Of a stretch of DNA of 64,000 bases, positions 1-12,987 are shown in pieces. This DNA comes from Topomyia yanbarensis. Lineage: Eukaryota > Arthropoda > Insecta > Diptera > Culicidae. The notes below the pieces were generated by a model. The model worked only from the letters and a program-made list of their open reading frames with translations, had not been told where the DNA came from and searched no databases. The translations under genes and the position numbers were made by a program. Location: contig NC_080671.1 in assembly GCF_030247195.1 (NCBI RefSeq), forward strand, positions 73,097,412 to 73,161,411. Reading direction: 5' to 3'. Within the stretch, counting starts at the first letter, position 1. The number at the start of each line of letters is the position of its first letter.

Positions 1-197
1 TACTATCTGGACTAGAATATCGATCCATCAAACTCATGGACCGGGGACCAACGGCTTTATTTCCCTTCCGAAGGAAGACGTCGTGACCACAGATTTTTTT
101 CACCTTAGAAAAATCTCAACGATCTCGGCTGGAATTGAACCCAGGCCAATTGGAATGAATGGCGCTCACGCTTACCACTCAATCACCAGCGCCGTCA
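1..197 (-). mobile_element. tRNA-derived SINE (family S2), fragment cut by the window edge
   Basis: On the minus strand this reads as the head of a SINE. A box-A-like segment (tgattgagtggtaag) is followed by a degenerate box B and then by a body with the phrase GTTGGTCCCCGGTCCATGAG. The same body recurs at 25887-26086 (minus) and 40261-40756 (plus). In those copies the head resembles tRNA-Gly (TGGTTCAGTGGTAAGC, then GGGTTCAATTCC). The copy is truncated by the left edge of the window, and its head end lies near 197. Family membership is seen by direct comparison of the three copies; the tRNA-Gly origin is inferred. Confidence 0.8.
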
Positions 198-1041
198 ATA
201 CAAATTTTTATTTAAAATGAGTAGAAAAACCCCTTAATTGAAAAATCAACGTACGGATTAGGTTTTTTTTACATATAATGTGGATGCAAAGTTTGAAAGA
301 AATCGGTTAAGTAGTTTTTGAATGGCAGACAACACCCCAAATCATGTTCTTTTCCAGAGACGTTCTACAACAAGATTCGTCACCAAGTCGTTTGTCAATA
401 TTGTTGAATAGAAAAATTACAGAATGTTGCTGAAATGATACACTATAATGCACGAAAGTTTTAATCAATTCGCTTCACGACATCGACATCTATTTGTTTT
501 TGAGAAATTATAAAGCAATCGAGAGCAAATGGATGTCACTGAACTGTCTTGGTAAATGGTACGTTATCGGACAAAGTATTTTGCAATGAAAAATACCAGA
601 ACAAATTTACTAGATATTTTACCTCGCCCACTTTTCAGTTATACCTACAATGATTATATGTGGCACCAAATAGAGCTAAGCTACGATCAAAGATCCGAAG
701 GTTCCTTCTTTTTACCTTTTGAAATTTGTGGGGCAATATTCACAATTTTCAGGATCAGGATCGTGACTAGTAAAACCAGAGACACTTTTCTATTTTCTAA
801 TGACTCTAATGACCCGTGCGCATGCCGGGATGATTTGTGGATTCAAATCTTTCCTTCCTTTTGAAATATCCTGAATTTTTACAATAAGTGAATTGATTTT
901 TTTCTAATTCCCTATTTATTATTTGGGGGTTCAATCAGTAGTGTAGTTAAACTTCTACAACAAAGAAACTACTCCAGTTAATCAGTTTGAAATTTCTCTT
1001 GCGATCATTTACACCGATTTCAAAATCTATTCTACTCTATA
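198..1041. other. AT-rich stretch with no recognisable gene
   Basis: There are short open frames only, the longest being 102 codons at 556-864. It has no recognisable motif and no codon signature. The text around 230-340 resembles generic degenerate mosquito repeat sequence. Confidence 0.5.
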
Positions 1042-1118
1042 CTGCCCATGATCGCAAATCAGTCCCATAAAGATAGGAAATCCCATAGAAAACGGGACAA
1101 ATATGCGATCATGGGCAG
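1042..1118 (+). mobile_element. 77-bp MITE with TA target duplication (family M77), copy 1
   Basis: Perfect terminal inverted repeats (CTGCCCATGATCGC at the left, its complement at the right) are flanked by TA on both sides (1040-1041 and 1119-1120). The interior carries a second pair of partial inverted words, AGTCCCATAAAG and CCCATAGAAAACGGGAC. A second copy of exactly the same length lies at 58577-58653 in the opposite orientation. TA flanks suggest mobilisation by a Tc1/mariner-type transposase; this is inference. There is no coding capacity. Confidence 0.85.
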
Positions 1119-1211
1119 TATAGTGAAATTAAAACGGAAACCTTTCCATAAATTGTAAGTAGTTTATAAAATTCGAAATATTAGTGCAGTTTTTAGTACT
1201 TGTGTACAATT

Positions 1212-2160
1212 CGTCGCTGTTGTACTATCTTATGACAAACGACATTTTGGGGTAAATTGAGTTAGATATGTCAAATGACTCGTCTAAATAATCTCTACGA
1301 AGTGATGTTTTCAGAATTCTGACATTTTGCTTGGATACTGAGATATAGCGAGAAAAGCGCAGAGAAATTTTTAATTTTTTGCTCCAAATGACTGAGTCTG
1401 AGGATTGGCTCAAATTATCTTGATATATAAGATGTTTTTATATGTAAAACTATCTGAGGAATACACTGGCTTAATCATTTTTCAAAACAAAAATACACGA
1501 ATGGTGAGAAAAATGCAGTTTAAGCTTTAAACTGGAAATATAGCATATTTGGCAACACTGTAACCAAAAATAAGGGGGGTGGGGGCAGCGTAGTTGGTAA
1601 GTCGATTGCCTTGTACGCAGCGCACCTGGGTTCGGGTCCCGACCCCGTACATAGTGTTAGAAATTTTTCATAAGAGGCTTTTCTAACCCGAAGAGGCGAA
1701 TGACCTTAAAGGTTTTACTCTATAATCGAAATAAAAAAAAACAAAAATAACTATTTTTTCTAGATTTCCTGACTTACTATCTTTAAAATACATGTCACCG
1801 ATTGTTTATAGACCAAATAAAGCTAAAGATGTGAATAAAAGTTAATAATTGATGATTTTTTTTCCATGAAAAATGTTCCATGCACGATTATGACACGCCA
1901 TACAAATTTTGTCATCAATACAAACCTATGACACGTGTGAGAGCGACTTTTGTTTACATTTTTAGTAAAAACTCGCAACATAGTCAACCGATCTTCGTAA
2001 TATTTGAGAGATTAATACAAAATAGGTAGAAGCATCAATTGTCTTCTTTGAATTGTTTATACCATTTATTAGTTTCAAGAAATTCAATCTCAAACTTTAA
2101 AAATCGTTTTTCGCGAAATGCGCTAAATGGCGCTTGTCATAAGATAGCACAAAAGCGACG
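1212..2160 (+). mobile_element. Non-autonomous TIR transposon (family T4), copy 1, split by a SINE
   Basis: The left terminus CGTCGCTGTTGTACTATC and right terminus GATAGCACAAAAGCGACG form imperfect inverted repeats of about 37 bp that continue into TTATGACAAACG. The flanks are AATT on both sides (1208-1211 and 2161-2164), a 4-bp target duplication. A second copy at 45124-45885 aligns over its full length but lacks the SINE at 1573-1741, so that SINE arrived later. There is no transposase frame. A 4-bp duplication does not decide the superfamily; mosquito MITE classifications have an unclassified 4-bp group. Confidence 0.85.
1573..1741 (+). mobile_element. Feilai-like tRNA-derived SINE (family S1), copy 1, full length
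   Basis: The element begins with a G-rich leader. It has a box-A-like AGCGTAGTTGG near 1588 and a box B GGTTCGGGTCC at 1629-1639, then a short body (aacccgaagaggcgaatgac) and an A-rich tail. It is flanked by CAAAAATA at 1565-1572 and 1742-1749. The empty site is seen in the sister element at 45124-45885, which proves the insertion boundaries. Related copies are at 27178-27291 and 53165-53262, both minus strand. The internal pol III promoter is inferred from the boxes. Confidence 0.9.
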
Positions 2161-2164
2161 AATT

Positions 2165-3416
<1,252 letters not shown>

Positions 3417-4285
3417 GTCAAACTTAACGTGATGTCCCGTAAGACTAAAAGTCCTGCTAAGAGGTTATATATGTTGAGGTCGGCCAAAAAATCGAATTTT
3501 TTTATTCTTCTATCGTAAAGCTCAGGTTCTTAAGAATGTTACCTCAAATTTTTATAGAGATCGGAGCAGTGGACGAAAAGTTGTAGCGTTTTTCATCTTG
3601 CTCCCTTATGGAGGTGTTGCTTATACTTGAAACTTTAAACGCGATTATCTCGAAATCATGTTTCCCAAAAGCTTCTTTGCGGCAACTACGATTGCCGGAA
3701 AAGTTTTCAACCGATCTCAAAACTTTTTTTTTTACTTGTTCGTAATTTAACTGCCTTGTCCTTGAACGATTTCATTTTTTCGTCAAAATTTTCAAATTAT
3801 TGTTATGATTTTTTTAATAATTTTTTTCAGGTGAAAATGGAAAAATCGTCCCCAAAATCAAAATCAAATCCAAAATGAAATTTTTTTTTTATTCGATCGT
3901 TCAAGGACACCACAGGTACATATACTAATGATTTTTTTAGTTTGGTGGTTTCTGTTGATCTGTTGGACTGGAATCGTAGTCACGGCAAACCTCTTTGAAA
4001 AAACGCGTTTTGCGGAAATTGCTGTAGCTTCGACAATTATTAATATTTTTTTATTTTCTCAAGTGGATTTTGCAAATTGGATATTGTACTACGCTAAACG
4101 TATAACAAGTATTTCATAAAAAAAATTGCTACATACCATTATAAAAATTCAAACTTTTCGCTTTTTTCCCGCTTCTCAACATATATAACCCCTTAAGCCG
4201 ATGAGACACAGCGAAGCCGAAGATTGTCTTGGCTTAGCAGGCCTATGCGAATACACTATGCTATACACGGGACATCACGTTTGAC
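3417..4285 (+). mobile_element. Non-autonomous TIR transposon with discontinuous inverted termini
   Basis: The outer termini contain AACGTGATGTCCCGT at 3426-3440 and its exact complement at 4267-4281, preceded and followed by GTCAAAC-type words. A second, inner inverted pair (GGTTATATATGTTGAG near 3461 and its complement near 4180) is separated from the outer pair by unequal spacers, the right arm being longer. The interior is AT-rich and includes the phrase GATCGTTCAAGGACAC. There is no transposase frame. Exact ends and target duplication are not resolved. Confidence 0.65.
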
Positions 4286-6689
4286 CAGTTGTTTGATTGG
4301 AAACATAAATCGTTTTGGGATTTAGCGTCAAGCAGGCGCTAATCTTTTCCGACAATAAGTTAGTGTCGGTTTCTGATGAAACGAAGTCGAATCGCACCCA
4401 TGACTTTATTAGGTTTCACCAAAAATTTTAGCTTGAAATCTACTACTGACAGTATAATCTACACCACGAATCGTGTTCATATGAGTATCATCCACTGAGC
4501 TCGAAAACCTTGATGGCCATGGCATACTTTTTATAATATTTAATTAACCAAATATGCCCATAATCCATTATTCTAACATTTGTGCCTCGAACTGGAGATA
4601 TTTTCGATACTAATAGTATCTTTGCACTAAACCTGTAATAGCTGGCTGTGTATGTGAATAATTTTGTTTGTATTTACACCAAGTTGCACATCTTGTTGAT
4701 CCAGATTGTTTGTATATTCCTTTATAGTAATTTAATTAGCTCAGAAGGACTTTTATTCTAATGAGCTGGGATAGCGGATATTATGCACTGACGGATCGAA
4801 TATAAATCATGAAAGCTACTAATTTGGACAAATCGTGGATCTAGATAGTGCGTCTATCTGTCGAATCGTCGTCCTAATTCGTGTTAAAAACTGTGTAAGC
4901 ACCCGGTGATACGTGGTGCTCGTTTATTGATACTTATCTTCGATTATTAATCACGATTCCCCGTGCGTCGACTCGAATCTGTATATGTATATGTAACGAG
5001 GAAATCTCAGTTCTCGTTACAAACAGACCGGTTGGCACGAAAACTGGAGATCGGGAATATTATAGTGTAGATATTTGCTAATGTATTACTCTGCTACTAT
5101 GAATCCAGAACGTCGCCGCGTACGGATTCCGAACAACGGATTGAAAGCGTAAACAGCTTACGTTGCCGCAACCATGCATGGACCAACCTGGCTGTTGCAG
5201 CTTTTGTCGCATTATCAAACAATGATAATTGGAAGTACGACAAGCAAGCGTGGTAACTATTTATTCAGCCTACAACTTTGCATTCAAAGCGTAATTTGCA
5301 AAATAAGACTTAATAGTCAAAAAGCAAATGTCTCCTTTCAATGCTAGGTGAATTAAATCAGGTTTTATAACTTTAAATCAATGCAAACAATATTACAATT
5401 GTATACTTGTTTCAAAAGTCCGCTAAAATATAATTGAAAATATTTGGACATATATCAATTTCCAATAAAACCTTAGTTTGTCAAAAGAAAAAAAATTCTT
5501 AAAGGTTGAATGTTTAGAATTATCAATACACTCACGAAGATCATAAAAACCATATAAAACAGTCAAATAAATACATGGAAAACCTCATATTTCATATGGA
5601 ATAGTCGAATCGACCTTATGTATATATTTTTTTAATTCGGTTTCGAAATTATTGGGGGCACATACAACGGCCCCAAATCAAGATCGATTTCATGTGCATT
5701 GTTTATTTCTCTTCATGACTTCACTCGTTACTGTTTGTGGGTTTTCTCGCATTTCAAATAACCGACACTAACAACAGCTTTGTCTAAACGAGAGGCAAAA
5801 TAGCGGCTGTTATTTATTCATGTCGAACAGGTCACATTTGGGTCAAATAAGTGGCTGGGAATGTAATAATGAGAAGACTTTAATTATGTTACATGTATTA
5901 GGTCCGCTGGGTAATATCCAGATCAGATTTCTGATATACATAGAATCACACGGGACGCCGTAACGAGTTCCGAAATTAGCATAACCTAATGAGAACGAAA
6001 TGATACCCTATGAGCACGTTTTAACCTATTTATGAAGCCCCAAATCGTAGTTTCCGCCTAGTAGTTTAAGATGCGGCGATGAACCAACCCAAACCTCTTC
6101 GGATAAAATTGAAGCGCACACGCACACACACACACCAAGCACACTGCCGGCAGACTTCTTGTTTCCGTTTTCCCGCTACTAAACATGATAGATGTATTTC
6201 ATCCTAGGGAGATATTTACTAGTGGGAAACGTAAATCATCAACATAACCATAAAAAACCACACTTCGCAATTTCCTCCGGCATGGTAACCGTCTCGGATT
6301 GCCGCAGGTATTTGCTTGTAGCTTACTAAACCGGTGCGGATGGTGCAAGGTATTCTGATGAGAACGGGCTGAGAAAAGTGACTTCGACGTCCAACAGAGT
6401 TAGTCTACCGCTGTTGCACCATTTGGAAGCAGTTACAGGGGAGAATCGCGTAGAAATGATCTTTAACAAATAAATTGCCATATCTTCTTTATGACGCGAG
6501 ATACCTGCGTACGTCGCGTCATCATTACTGATGGTATCGTTGGGTTCTGAGAGGTGTTTTGTGGGTGAACGCGCATCGCTGACATATAAGCGCTTCCCTG
6601 TCGAGTGTGGAGAAAACGTTTTTCTAAACATATTAATCATTATTTTCAGGTTGTTTCCTTATTTTTATTTCTTCTATTCGAAACTAAAT
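4286..6689. other. Long non-coding stretch
   Basis: No recognisable coding sequence. A short (CA)n lies at about 6119-6134. A 104-codon minus-strand frame (6326-6640) and the overlapping plus frame (6531-6740) show no family motif and are probably chance. Confidence 0.4.
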
Positions 6690-7244
6690 AGAACAAGTTT
6701 TTACTGTATCGATTTTGTTGGCTATTTTCGGCAAATTTGAGACTAAGAGAAACGAAAGCAATGAAATTGAAAGACGGATAGGTATTCTAGAGCGAATCAG
6801 TTATAAACTTAGAACGGAAAACTAGAACTAGGCAGGCTCATATGGGCATGATCGAAAGGAAATGTGAAGAATTCTTTGCCTTATGCAGAGTAGGAGTTGG
6901 GCGTTGCACCCAAGTCTACCGCATGGTCTATGGTAGAACGGTAAAACATGATGATGAGTTATGTTCTACCATAGACCATGCGGTAGACTTGGGTGCAACG
7001 CCCAACTCCTACTCTGCATAAGGCAAAGAATTCTTCACATTTCCTTTCGATCATGCCCATATGAGCCTGCCTAGTTCTAGTTTTCCGTTCTAAGTTTATA
7101 ACTGATTCGCTCTAGAATACCTATCCGTCTTTCAATTTCATTGCTTTCGTTTCTCTTAGTCTCAAATTTGCCGAAAATACCCAACAAAATCGATACAGTA
7201 GAACCTTGCGGCAATTAAAACATAGTAACAGAACAAGTTTTTAC
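6690..7244. repeat. Near-perfect palindrome, 238-bp arms, 23-bp loop, 15-bp direct repeats outside
   Basis: The left arm is 6702-6939 and the right arm 6963-7200. They are the same length and complementary with no indel and one mismatch that I can see (ggctatttt against gggtatttt near the outer end). The loop is 6940-6962. The direct repeat AGAACAAGTTTTTAC occurs immediately left (6690-6704) and again at 7230-7244. No coding motif was recognised in the arm. It could be a young inverted duplication made by template switching, a fold-back element, or an assembly artefact. Confidence 0.9.
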
Positions 7245-8687
7245 AACCCATGAATATTTTTTTATTACTGCATTAATACGTATTTACCACAAAAGACAAC
7301 TTTTGCTAGAAGTGACTTCGACCGAGATGTACATTTACTGGATTTGTTTCTTGACTTAGCAGCCTTCGAAGTTTTGGAACGAAAAACATTTTTGTTTGCC
7401 ATACAAATAAAAACGTTTTTCCTTCCAAAACTTTACAGACTGCCAAGCCGAAAACGAAATCACAAAAGATAAATAACGTCCAGTACATAAGTTCTGTATA
7501 AAACGAAAGAGACAAAACGCTTTCGATGTCGTCCAATTCGCCGTATGCTGCAAGTTTTCAATGCATTATTATTAATAATTATTAAATTATTATAAATTAT
7601 GCAACCAATTTCGAAACTGTAAATTGCCAAAAATAAATCCGTTGGATTAGAACTGTTACTGATGGATGAATCTCGCCAGTAGAATATACGGCAAATAATC
7701 TAAATTGCATCATTTCACTCCGTAGCGTAAGGCAACAATGCCGGTATCATGGAATAATTTATTTCTCATTCTTTCACACTAGCCCAGTCATGGGTACTGA
7801 GCCATCCATATCTAATAATAATAATAATAATAATAAAGGAGAACTGGTGCTTCTCATTGATTCGGCACATGCCAGTCGAGTAATGAGTCCAATCAAAATA
7901 ATTAGTCTGGTCAAGGAGTTCTTAGTTGTATTATTACTATTGTTATTATTATCGTTTCTCAACTCGATTCAAACTGAAGAGGATTCGCTTGTGACTGGCT
8001 GCTAGTTACCTGTGGATGATTTAATGGCGAATGGAGCGTGATAACAGCGGGATATTAAATACTGACAATGAAAATCAGCCCTCCTCCAATTACCTAGTGA
8101 TATGGACGAAAATTATTCTCGTTGTGAGGCATGTTCGGCGGAAAACTGATAATTGGGGCTTTGGCTTTTGGGGATTTAAAAGACATCAATTGGTACATAT
8201 TGACATATAATAATAGTAATAATATTACTGAAGCTGGCGTAGCGTAGTTGAGGAATTTCACCAAGATTTGTCCGAAAATCTTTACAATTTACTACACCTT
8301 TCACCGTCGAGGAAAAGTAAATAAATTCCCCATTAAATCCGATCATTTTGATACAAGATGCAGCATTTTTATAAATAAAGCTCGATTATCATATTTTGTA
8401 CAGCGAAACCATGTGAGAAGATTTACCGGAAATGAATACTTCCACGCTAAAAAATATGAGGAAACCAGGGGTTCTTGAGACCCTGGGATTAATTCAGACC
8501 CCCTCGAATTCTTAGCAAATCGTTAGACTTGTCGTACATATTCGTGGAAGCGCCATTCTAAACAATTAATTTTGACAGATAAATCTCATTTTGCAGCTCC
8601 TTTTTTGCTAAGGAGATACACGTGTTTCATTTTTTCGTTATTCTCAAAACAAAAACATTATAATGGGAAAACCGTGATTAGAGTTAC
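7245..8687. other. Unannotated stretch with small AAT/ATT microsatellites
   Basis: An (AAT)n run lies near 7815-7838 and an inverted ATT-rich run near 7929-7950, about 100 bp apart. They explain the N-rich and L-rich short frames here. No gene was recognised. Confidence 0.5.
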
Positions 8688-8691
8688 AAAT

Positions 8692-9227
8692 GAGCGACCG
8701 AAAATAAAAGTCGCAAGGATAGAACATGCTTCGCAAAACCCGTTTCAAACATATTAAAATATAAAAATCGGAAATAAATTCCAAGCATAAAACTCGGACA
8801 GAAATTCTTCAGCATAAGAATCGCTTAAAATGTTTTCATCCATAAAACTCGGCAAGGATGAACCGTCAGTATAAAAATCTCAATAAAAAAAATAAAAAAA
8901 ATAAATCGCTCGTAGGAGCATCCGTATATCTTCATGTTCCCGATTAAAAGTCGGCTAAAAAAAGCTACTTTGTAAGAATCGGATATATTTTAAACACTTT
9001 TACCGGTGTCTTCCGTTTTAATTCCACTATGATCATAGTGAAATTAAAACGGAAGACAACGGTAAAAGTGTTTAATATAACATTCCACTAAGTCGCTCAA
9101 AATAGTGCTTTTGTTAAAGTGCGGATTTTTATGCTTGAAGTTTATATCCGGTTTTTATATTCTAATATATTTGAAACGGGTTTTACGAGGCATGTTCTGT
9201 CCTTGCGGTTTTTATTTTCGGTCGCTC
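8692..9227. mobile_element. Fold-back TIR element (536 bp) with an inner palindrome
   Basis: Inverted termini of roughly 110 bp start with GAGCGACCGAAAATAAAA and are mirrored at the right end (..TTATTTTCGGTCGCTC). The 4-bp word AAAT flanks both sides (8688-8691, 9228-9231). The left half holds degenerate short repeats of the word CATAAAACTCGG. The centre carries a separate near-perfect palindrome of about 85 bp (roughly 8990-9077) around CACTATGATCATAGTG. There is no coding capacity. Superfamily unknown. Confidence 0.75.
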
Positions 9228-9231
9228 AAAT

Positions 9232-9912
9232 AAAAGTGAAAAAAATCACAGGTAAGTGTTTTGTTTTATTTGGGTGAAAACAAAGATATTTTGTAGACGC
9301 TCACACCTTTTGTGCGAAATGAGCACACGAAACTATTCGGACCCTCTATTCCATCAATCGCCGTTCAGCGGCATGCGGCTTCTAAAGGAGTTTCTCCATT
9401 AAAGATTTCACAGTTACATGCAGCATTCCATTGAAAAAAAAAGTTGGTAGTCTGAATTGCCCCTGGGGGGGGCCCAAATTACCCCTACATTCAGGGTTGC
9501 CACTATTTTTTGAAGAAAATTTGGCAGTTCAACTAAAAATGTCTGGCAAAATCTGTCACTTGACAGCGACCTCAAATTCAGCGAAATTTAGCATCCATTT
9601 TGCCGCCATAGGACGATTATTAATAGAATATGACCAGGATTTCCAAAATTTGTTTGTTACAACTTCCATAATTTGAAAATCTGATAGGAACATTGTCAAT
9701 GCTGCCTACATTGTAAAAGGATGGAAAACCGTAGAGTTTTGCAAATCGTCGCCTAGTGCTGCCATGGAGTGATGCAAATGAATTTTTATGGCTCCAAAAT
9801 GTAACTGAGGTTTCAAACCAACAATTAGAAACTTTGACCGATAAATCTTTCCACATCTATGCATCTAAAGAGGCGCTTTGTTTAGGTAGGTTCGAATAGC
9901 CCGGGTACTATT
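9232..9912. other. Unannotated stretch preceding the 9-bp satellite
   Basis: No gene was recognised. The 81- and 78-codon frames in opposite directions around 9431-9856 have no family motif. Confidence 0.4.
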
Positions 9913-12900
9913 GAATTTAATGAATTTAATGAATTTAATGAATTTAATTAATTAAATTAATTTAATGAATTTAATGAATTTAATGAATTTAATTAATTTA
10001 ACGAATTTAATTAATTTAATCAATTTAATTAATTCAATGAATTCAATGAATTTAATGAATTTAATTAATCTAATTAATTTAATGAATTAAATGAATTTAA
10101 TGAATTTCATGAATTTCATAAATTTCATGAATTTCATGAATTTCATGAATTTCATGAATTTCATGAATTTAATGAATTTAATGAATTTAATGAATTTAAT
10201 GAATTTAATGAATTTAATGAATTTAATGAATTTAATGAATTTAATGAATTTAATGAATTTAATGAATTTAATGAATTTAATGAATTTAATGAATTTAATG
10301 AATTTAATGAATTTAATGAATTTAATGAATTTAATGAATTTAATGAATTTAATGAATTTAATTAATTTAATGAATTTAATTAATTTATTGAATTTAATTA
10401 ATTTAATGAATTTAATGAATTTAATGAATTTAATGAATTCAATTAATTTAATGAATTTAATGAATTTAATGAATTTAATGAATTTAATGAATTTAATGAA
10501 TTTAATGAATTTAATGAATTTAATGAATTTAATGAATTTAATGAATTTAATGAATTTAATGAATTTAATGAATTTAATGAATTTAATGAATTTAATGAAT
10601 TTAATGAATTTAATGAATTTAATGAATTTAATGAATTTAATGAATTTAATGAATTTAATGAATTTAATGAATTTAATGAATTTAATGAATTTAATGAATT
10701 TAATGAATTTAATGAATTTAATGAATTTAATGAATTTAATGAATTTAATGAATTTAATGAATTTAATGAATTTAATGAATTTAATTAATTTAATTAATTT
10801 AATTAATTTAATGAATTTAATGAATTTAATGAATTTAATGAATTTAATGAATTTAATGAATTTAATGAATTTAATTAATTTAATTAATTTAATGAATTTA
10901 ATGAATTTAATGAATTTAATGAATTTAATTAATTTAATTAATTTAATTAATTTAATGAATTTAATGAATTTAATGAATTTAATGAATTTAATTAATTTAA
11001 TTAATTTAATGAATTTAATGAATTTAATGAATTTAATGAATTTAATGAATTTAATTAATTTAATTAATTTAATGAATTTAATGAATTTAATGAATTTAAT
11101 GAATTTAATGAATTTAATGAATTTAATGAATTTAATGAATTTAATGAATTTAATGAATTTAATGAATTTAATGAATTTAATGAATTTAATGAATTTAATG
11201 AATTTAATGAATTTAATGAATTTAATGAATTTAATGAATTTAATGAATTTAATGAATTTAATGAATTTATTGAATTTAATGAATTTAATGAATTTAATGA
11301 ATTTAATGAATTTAATGAATTTAATGAATTTAATGAATTTAATGAATTTAATGAATTTAATGAATTTAATGAATTTAATGAATTTAATGAATTTAATGAA
11401 TTTAATGAATTTAATGAATTTAATGAATTTAATGAATTTAATGAATTTAATGAATTTAATGAATTTAATGAATTTAATGAATTTAATGAATTTAATGAAT
11501 TTAATGAATTTAATGAATTTAATGAATTTAATGAATTTAATGAATTTAATGAATTTAATGAATTTAATGAATTTAATGAATTTAATTAATTTAATTAATT
11601 TAATGAATTTAATGAATTTAATGAATTTAATTAATTTAATGAATTTAATGAATTTAATGAATTTAATGAATTTAATTAATTTAATGAATTTAATGAATTT
11701 AATGAATTTAATGAATTTAATGAATTTAATGAATTTATTGAATTTAATGAATTTAATGAATTTAATGAATTTAATGAAATTAATTAATTTAATTAATTTA
11801 ATTAATTTAATGAATTTAATGAATTTAATGAATTTAATGAATTTAATGAATTTAATGAATTTAATGAATTTAATGAATTTAATGAATTTAATGAATTTAA
11901 TGAATTTAATGAATTTAATTAATTTAATGAATTTAATGAATTTAATGAATTTAATGAATTTAATGAATTTAATGAATTTAATGAATTTAATGAATTTAAT
12001 GAATTTAATGAATTTAATGAATTTAATGAATTTAATGAATTTAATGAATTTAATGAATTTAATGAATTTAATGAATTTAATGTATTTAATGAATTTAATT
12101 AATTTAATGAATTTAATTAATTTAATGAATTTAATTAATTTAATTAATTTAATGAATTTAATTAATTTAATTAATTTAAGGAATTTAATGAATTTAATGA
12201 ATTTAATTAATTTAATGAATTTAATTAATTTAAGGAATTTAATGAATTTAATGAATTTAATTAATTTAATGAATTTAATTAATTTAATGAATTTAATGAA
12301 TTTAATGAATTCAATTAATTTAATGAATTTAATGAATTTAATGAATTTAATGAATTTAATGAATTTAATGAATTTAATGAATTTAATGAATTTAATGAAT
12401 TTAATGAATTTAATGAATTTAATGAATTTAATGAATTTAATGAATTTAATGAATTTAATGAATTTAATGAATTTAATGAATTTAATGAATTTAATGAATT
12501 TAATGAATTTAATGAATTTAATGGATTTAATGGATTTAATGAATTTAATGAATTTTTATGAATTCAATGAAGTTTTATGAATTTAATGAATTTTTATGAA
12601 TTTAATGAATTTTTATGAATTTTATGAATTTTTATGAATTTAATGAATTTTTATGAATTTAATGAATTTTTATGAATTTAATGAATTTTTATGAATTTAA
12701 TGAATCTTTATGAATTTAATGAATTTAATTAATTTAATGAATTTTTATTAATTTAATGAATTTTTATGAATTTAATGAATTTTTATGAATTTAATGAATT
12801 TAATGAATTTTTATGAATTTAATGAATTTTTATGAATTTAATGATTTTTTATGAATTTAATGAATTTAATGAATTTAATGAATTTAATGAATTTAATGAA

Positions 12901-12987
12901 TTTAATTAATTTAATGAATTTAATGAATTTAATGAATTTAATGAATTTAATGAATTTATTGAATTTAATGAATTTAATAAATTTATT
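9913..12987 (+). repeat. 9-bp satellite/minisatellite array, unit GAATTTAAT, about 340 units
   Basis: An almost uninterrupted array of the 9-mer with recurrent variants: TAATTTAAT (often in doublets), GAATTTCAT clustered at about 10106-10168, and GAATTTTTAT alternating with the normal unit at about 12545-12850. Because 9 is a multiple of 3, one plus frame stays open for 829 codons (10091-12580, repeating N-L-M). This is a by-product of the unit and has no start context, domain or codon bias. Array length depends on assembly accuracy. Confidence 0.97.

Noticed and set aside
1587..1642. A tRNA gene
   Set aside because: Box A and B are present but there is no cloverleaf acceptor pairing, and it lies in a SINE with A-tail and target duplication.
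10091..12580. 829-codon protein of N-L-M repeats
   Set aside because: A consequence of a 9-bp unit read in frame; not a gene.
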